From CAG-177 sp964587915 (GTDB lineage: Bacteria; Bacillota; Clostridia; Oscillospirales; Acutalibacteraceae), in NCBI GenBank assembly GCA_964587915.1, contig CAZPMK010000006.1:1-64000 (forward strand): a stretch of 64,000 nucleotides of DNA, given 5' to 3'. The notes beneath the pieces were generated by a model, which saw only the letters and a program-made list of their open reading frames with translations, did no database searches and was not told the DNA's origin. Made by a program: the position numbers and the translations under genes. Positions 60,130 through 64,000 of the stretch are shown here, in pieces; the first letter of the stretch is position 1, and each line of letters opens with the position of its first letter.

Positions 60130-61712
60130 AGCTCCGTCACATCCGCATCTGTAATAGAATTTTCAAACAGACCTCTCGACATTCTGCTTGCCGCCGTGGT
60201 ATAGAAATAATTTTTCGCAAAAAAGCTCCTGACATCGGAAGCCCCGACAGCCTCTCCGTCAAAAAGCATTACGCAGACATCTGAAACGGCGGCACAAAAT
60301 TCAACGTCATGTGAAACCGTTATGACCGTTTTTCCTCTTGCCGTAAGCTGACCGAAAAGCTCCGCAAGGCTCTGCTTAAATTCGCAGTCCATGCCCTTGG
60401 TCGGTTCATCGAGAAGATATATTTCGGGATCGTCGATAAGCAGCTTTGCAAGTGCCGCCCTTTGCTGTTCGCCGCCGCTCAAATCGTAGGGGTGCCTGTC
60501 GAGAAGCTCCGTAAGCCCCGTGAGTCGTGCCGCTTCCTGCATTCTTTCTCCTGCAAGCTCCTTACGCAATGTATTTTCCGTAAAGAGAGTTTGCGGATTC
60601 TGCGGCATATAGCCTATTCGTATATCGGATTTTTTTCTTTCCTTGCCGAAGAATTTGATTTTTCCGCTTTGTGCCGGAAGTATGCCCGCAATCAGCTTAA
60701 GCAGCGTGGATTTTCCTGCGGCATTGCCTCCGAGAACGGAGAACACACAGCCCTCGGGGATTTTCATCGTCAGCTCATTTATGATATTCGAGCCGTTTTT
60801 TTCATATCTGAAGCAAACGCCTTTAAGCTCCGCCGCCGTTTTGTCGGAAAGCCTCGGTGCTTGATTTATTTTCGTAAATTCGGGTTCTTTTATAAGCTCA
60901 TTCAGTCTTTGTGCCGCCTCACGCACGGTAAGCGGCATTTTTTCGTTCGGAGTAAGCTGTGAAAACACTCTCACGGGAGCGGGCATTGCAAGGGTAAGAA
61001 AATCGTTTTTTCTCTCCTTTTCGCAAAGCTCTCTCGGAGGTGCATCAAGCGTTATTTCTCCCTCGTCCATAAGAATTATTCTGTCCGCAAGAGCAAACGC
61101 CTCTTCAAGACGGTGCTCCGTCATAACAACGGTAACGCCCAGCTCCCTGTTGATTTTTGCAACTGCGGAAATAAAATTCTCCGCCGCAACGGGGTCGAGC
61201 TGAGACACCGGCTCATCGAGAAGCAGGATTTCGGGATGGCAGACCATAACGCTCGCAAGATTCAAAAGCTGTTTTTGTCCGCCCGAAAGCTCCTCGATTT
61301 TCTTATCAAATATATTTTGCATTCCGAAGTATGCCGCCATTTCGGCTGTTCGGAGGCGAATTTCATTTTTATCTTCTCCCGTATTTTCAAGACCGAACGC
61401 CAATTCGTGCCACACTTTATCGGTGACGATCTGCATTTCGGGGTCTTGCATGACGAAGCCGACGGTATGTGCATTCTCCGCCGCAGCCATGTCGAACACG
61501 CTCTTGCCGTTTATCAGCACCTCGCCGTCTCTCCTGCCCTCGGGAGCAAGCGGTGCTTTAAGATGCCGTAAAAGCGTGGTTTTTCCGCAGCCGCTTTTGC
61601 CGCACAGCAGAATAAACTCCCCCTTTTTTACGCCGAGAGTCACACCGCTGAGAGCCTTTTTGCCCGTCAGAGGATATGTAAATGTTAAATTTTTGAAAAG
61701 GATTTGTTCCAT
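60105..61712 (-). CDS. ecfA: Fused double ECF ATPase (EcfA1-EcfA2)
   Basis: A 535-aa protein containing two ABC ATPase domains in one chain. Domain 1: Walker A GKSGCGKTTLLRHL, signature LSGGQKQLLNL, Walker B ILLLDEPVSQLDP. Domain 2: GGNAAGKSTLLKLI, LSGGEQQRAAL, IYLLDEPTKGMD. The two normally separate EcfA and EcfA' subunits are joined, as is common in this group of firmicutes with dedicated ECF systems. It overlaps ecfT by 28 bases and the S component by 25, so the operon is tightly coupled. Confidence 0.93.
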   Translation of the reverse strand: MEQILFKNLTFTYPLTGKKALSGVTLGVKKGEFILLCGKSGCGKTTLLRHLKAPLAPEGRRDGEVLINGKSVFDMAAAENAHTVGFVMQDPEMQIVTDKVWHELAFGLENTGEDKNEIRLRTAEMAAYFGMQNIFDKKIEELSGGQKQLLNLASVMVCHPEILLLDEPVSQLDPVAAENFISAVAKINRELGVTVVMTEHRLEEAFALADRIILMDEGEITLDAPPRELCEKERKNDFLTLAMPAPVRVFSQLTPNEKMPLTVREAAQRLNELIKEPEFTKINQAPRLSDKTAAELKGVCFRYEKNGSNIINELTMKIPEGCVFSVLGGNAAGKSTLLKLIAGILPAQSGKIKFFGKERKKSDIRIGYMPQNPQTLFTENTLRKELAGERMQEAARLTGLTELLDRHPYDLSGGEQQRAALAKLLIDDPEIYLLDEPTKGMDCEFKQSLAELFGQLTARGKTVITVSHDVEFCAAVSDVCVMLFDGEAVGASDVRSFFAKNYFYTTAASRMSRGLFENSITDADVTELCRKNMSN

Positions 61713-62554
61713 CTTATTTCCTCCTCGGCATCATAAATAAGCGGCGTGAAACACAGCAGGGCGTACATAACCGCCGCAATCATTCCCGCTGAGTCCGGCA
61801 TTTCCACATATATTATCGGATTGTACGAAGCCTCCGGCTTTCCCGTAACCGCTCCTGCAATAAAAGCCGCACCGCATACAATAATGAAAGCAGTCAGCAC
61901 ACCGTCTCTTGCCGAAAAGCGAAAGCGTGAATAGCTCTTTCTTTTCCCGGCTCCGTACCCTCTGGATTTCATGGAATCGGCAGTATCAACGCTCTTTTCG
62001 AGTGCCCATGTCATAACTCCCGAAAGTGCCTTGACAGATGCTTTGAGCTTTGCCGTCCTCTTGTTTTTTGTTCCGACGCAAAGAACGGCGGCAGTTTCTG
62101 AAAGTCGGCGTGAATACAACGGAACAAATCGCAGAACCATGAGAACAAGAAGTGCCGTGTGGGGTGCGAATTTTCCGAAAACGCACATAAATTTATCTTC
62201 CGTCACAACCTCGTTCCAGCACGCGAACCACAGAAGCATCGCCGCTATTGCGGTTCCTGCGACAGCTCCGTAAACAAAGGCTTCAAGCGTTATTCTGTTT
62301 CCGCTCGAAAGCGTATAAAGCGTCGTAACGCCGTAGTGACTGAATATTCCGTTCACAAGACTTGTAAGAATCACGGGCAAAATCAGCAAAAGCACGGAGC
62401 GTTTTGCTCTGCAACCGAGCCTGACGGAATATCCGAAAGCCGCCGCAACCGATATGAAAAGTACGGCGGGGTGAGAGCTCAACGCCGCAGGTATGGCGGC
62501 AAGCACAAAAAACAATATATTTACCGCAGGGTGTCTGCGTGAAAAAGCTCCCAT
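61685..62554 (-). CDS. ecfT: ECF transporter transmembrane component EcfT (CbiQ family)
   Basis: A 289-aa membrane protein with about six hydrophobic segments that couples EcfA hydrolysis to the S component. The long cytoplasmic helices carry the ATPase-docking motifs: a first Ala-Arg-Gly-type region and SMKSRGYGAGKRKS (family SMxxRG). Ribosome site GAGGTGACGGG. Second intact gene of the riboswitch operon, starting 17 bases after the remains of the first. Confidence 0.9.
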   Translation of the reverse strand: MGAFSRRHPAVNILFFVLAAIPAALSSHPAVLFISVAAAFGYSVRLGCRAKRSVLLLILPVILTSLVNGIFSHYGVTTLYTLSSGNRITLEAFVYGAVAGTAIAAMLLWFACWNEVVTEDKFMCVFGKFAPHTALLVLMVLRFVPLYSRRLSETAAVLCVGTKNKRTAKLKASVKALSGVMTWALEKSVDTADSMKSRGYGAGKRKSYSRFRFSARDGVLTAFIIVCGAAFIAGAVTGKPEASYNPIIYVEMPDSAGMIAAVMYALLCFTPLIYDAEEEIRWNKSFSKI

Positions 62555-62570
62555 CCCGTCACCTCATTTC

Positions 62571-63642
62571 TCAGCCGAATATCCCCTCAAAAAAGAGGAT
62601 AATCGCTCTTAATATGCTTTTGAATATCCCCGAAAGCCTTTCAAAAACAGAAGGCTCCTTTATCGGCTCTTCCTCAGCTTGTCCGTATTCGAGAGCAAAC
62701 AGCATTCCCGAATCGTTTTTATAGTACAGCTCTCCGCCGTTTCCCGTCGCAATACCGCTTATGCAATATGCCGCCGCGTTGCCCTCGGGAATATAAAGCT
62801 CGCTTACACTCGGAGTACCGTTCACATTATCTTTTATGACCGTTATTCCTCCCGGCGGAGAATTGTAGGTTGTATAAATATATGTATTCCCCGTTTCCGC
62901 TTCATACGCCGTGCTTATAAGCATTTCGCACTGCAACAGTCTCGCTGTTTGAAAAAGTCCTTGTCTTTTTAAGAGCAAGTCCTTTCATGGGAATCGTGCT
63001 TGCCGCTATGGTCTCCTCCTTTGAACAGCCGTACCACGCAATGCTGTAGCCGGTTACCGAAAAATCAACCGTATCGCCTACGGTAACGGTCTTTTCGGAA
63101 AAATCAAAGGCGGTATAATAATCGTTCCACATACTGTCGGCATATGCAAAAAATGACACCTTGTCGCCGTTTTTAACGGGAGCGGTATCGGCGGCATAGC
63201 CGGTGTATCCGTAATATATGTCGTTGTATATTCCGTCATTCGGGCAGGCATCGTTTACCGCAAAGCCAACGCTCGTTTTTTTGAAGCCGAACAGCTTACC
63301 TATCATGCCCGTACCGTATGTAAGAAAGGTCTCGGCGGTTTCGGGAGTGAAAGCATCTCCGTAATATGCCTTGTGTGCCGCAACAAGAACGTCAAGAACG
63401 GTTATGTAATTGACCGGCTGTTTGTTATGGTCGGTTTCCGATACGGTATAGCCGTATTCCTCCGCAATGCCGTCCTTTACCTCAACGGTTCTCGGTGCGA
63501 TGACGAATCTTCCGTCGTAAAAGCTCATTTCAACGCTGATACTGCCATCGCCCGCAGCAAAAGCCGTTGAAACACAGCCGAAAAGCATTGCCGCAGCCAT
63601 AATTACCGAAAGAACGGCGGCTGCACTTTTTCTGAGTCTCAT
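62571..63642 (-). pseudogene. Broken secreted DUF4430/propeller-type protein
   Basis: Two frames together make one gene. Part 1 (63642 to 62902) has a signal peptide (ending VSTAFAAG) and a DUF4430-like domain (FTPETAETFLTYGTGM, FFAYADSMWNDYYT), ending at a TGA after NAYKHGV. Part 2 is in another frame, from about 62945 to 62571, with ISTAYEAETGNTYIYTTYNS, GGELYYKNDSGMLFALE: the last blade of a PQQ-like propeller, then a hydrophobic tail (IFKSILRAIILFFEGIFG). An intact version would have several more blades between them. So a frameshift with loss of the middle is likely. Start 63642 has AAAGGAAGAAGAAA. It stands first behind the cobalamin riboswitch. Confidence 0.75.
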
Positions 63643-63711
63643 TTTCTTCTTCCTTTCAAAATACAAAATGCGCCCTCCGCGGTTTGCGGAAAGCGCACGG
63701 TACGGCAAAAA

Positions 63712-63863
63712 CAGCCCCTTTTTCGGAGCTGAACCGTGACACCCTCCGTTTGCCCGAAGGTCTCACAATATTAAAGCGTTCGCAGGCATTCCGACTGTAA
63801 CGGCAATGGCTGTTGCGACGGATTTTCACCGCACTTTCCCCGCATTAACGCCCAATATCCTTT
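63712..63863 (-). ncRNA. Cobalamin riboswitch with terminator
   Basis: Read on the minus strand: GGTGAAAATCCGTCGC and then GCCGTTACAGTCGGAATGCC correspond to the conserved core and B12 box of cobalamin riboswitches; GGGGAAAGTGC precedes them. Downstream, CAGCTCC/GGGGCTG (63731-63712) with TTTTT forms a terminator. Binding of adenosylcobalamin or a related corrinoid should shut off the ECF operon. Core motifs were recognised by eye. Confidence 0.85.
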
Positions 63864-63869
63864 AACTGA

Positions 63870-63898
63870 ATTTTAGCACAAGAAGCCCCGTTTGTCAA
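63870..63898 (-). promoter_or_regulatory. Promoter of the cobalamin-riboswitch operon
   Basis: On the minus strand TTGACA (63898-63893), 17-base spacer, TAAAAT (63875-63870), placing the start just before the riboswitch. Confidence 0.8.
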
Positions 63899-63903
63899 TT
63901 CGA

Positions 63904-64000
63904 TTACAGAAACGGTCGCATATCCTTTCCGAGCCGTTCTTCAAGCTCGCCGATGCTCCTTGCCATATCCTTTATTTCATCGCTTGCATCCGAATACTTA
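63904..64000 (-). CDS. C-terminal end of a gene, unknown function (5' end outside window)
   Basis: An open frame enters from the right end and stops at TAA (63906-63904). The last 31 residues are visible, ending SIGELEERLGKDMRPFL, helical and charged. Too little remains to name it. The promoter of the riboswitch operon lies immediately after its stop. Confidence 0.5.
   Translation of the reverse strand, partial: KYSDASDEIKDMARSIGELEERLGKDMRPFL

Noticed and set aside
1..64000. CRISPR arrays, tRNA or rRNA genes, insertion sequences, prophage genes
   Set aside because: Looked for repeated spacer units, tRNA-like arms, transposase and integrase motifs; none was seen.

Overview
The window reads as chromosomal DNA of an anaerobic, Gram-positive, probably spore-forming gut member of the class Clostridia (Oscillospirales-like; this is inference from gene content, not a phylogeny). 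Supporting signs are a type III glutamine synthetase, strong purine-rich ribosome sites, sigma-A type promoters, the pro-sigma-K processing set (BofA, a SpoIVFA-like and a SpoIVFB-like protein), the paired TIGR03960/TIGR03936 genes, a DUF1540 mini-protein, ECF vitamin transport, and many secreted proteins with class I signal peptides. No rRNA, tRNA, insertion sequence, prophage or CRISPR array was seen.

Layout. 1-9.2 kb: end of glutamine synthetase, a CoA-acylating aldehyde dehydrogenase on its own promoter, and a minus-strand operon manA - ABC-F ATPase - GH78 rhamnosidase - Gfo/Idh oxidoreductase. 9.2-15.1 kb: yaaL-bofA, a metallophosphoesterase, a PAP2 phosphatase with a secreted alpha/beta hydrolase, and a pyrR-uracil permease operon behind a classical PyrR-type attenuator. 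15.2-25.2 kb: a large InlB-repeat surface protein, an uxaC-glpK-malic enzyme operon, a small XRE regulator and pncB. 25.2-35.8 kb: an accessory-looking block of secreted proteins: a propeller-like protein, three metallophosphoesterases and two tandem lipase-like paralogues, plus a small membrane protein whose promoter overlaps a LexA-like palindrome. 35.9-48.5 kb: HAD phosphatase-mfd, a DUF1538 membrane protein with a double P-II protein, tig-clpP-clpX, a metallophosphoesterase, DUF1540 and thrC. 48.6-57.5 kb: housekeeping cluster rplS-lepB-lepB-rbgA-capA-rnhB-yraN-M19 dipeptidase, then TIGR03960/TIGR03936. 57-58.5 kb: spoIVFA/spoIVFB-like pair. 58.5-63.9 kb: a self-contained operon behind a cobalamin riboswitch, encoding a broken DUF4430/propeller-type protein, EcfT, a fused double EcfA ATPase, an S component and a DUF4430 lipoprotein, closed by a strong terminator.

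The most interesting points are: (1) the riboswitch-controlled ECF locus with DUF4430 proteins, which looks like a surface-capture corrinoid importer whose first gene is broken here; (2) the DUF1538 plus tandem P-II unit, a regulated membrane system of unknown substrate; (3) the secreted phosphoesterase/lipase block, whose members, with other secreted proteins in the window, end in similar short hydrophobic or amphipathic C-terminal segments; and (4) several leader and operator structures that can be read directly from the sequence.
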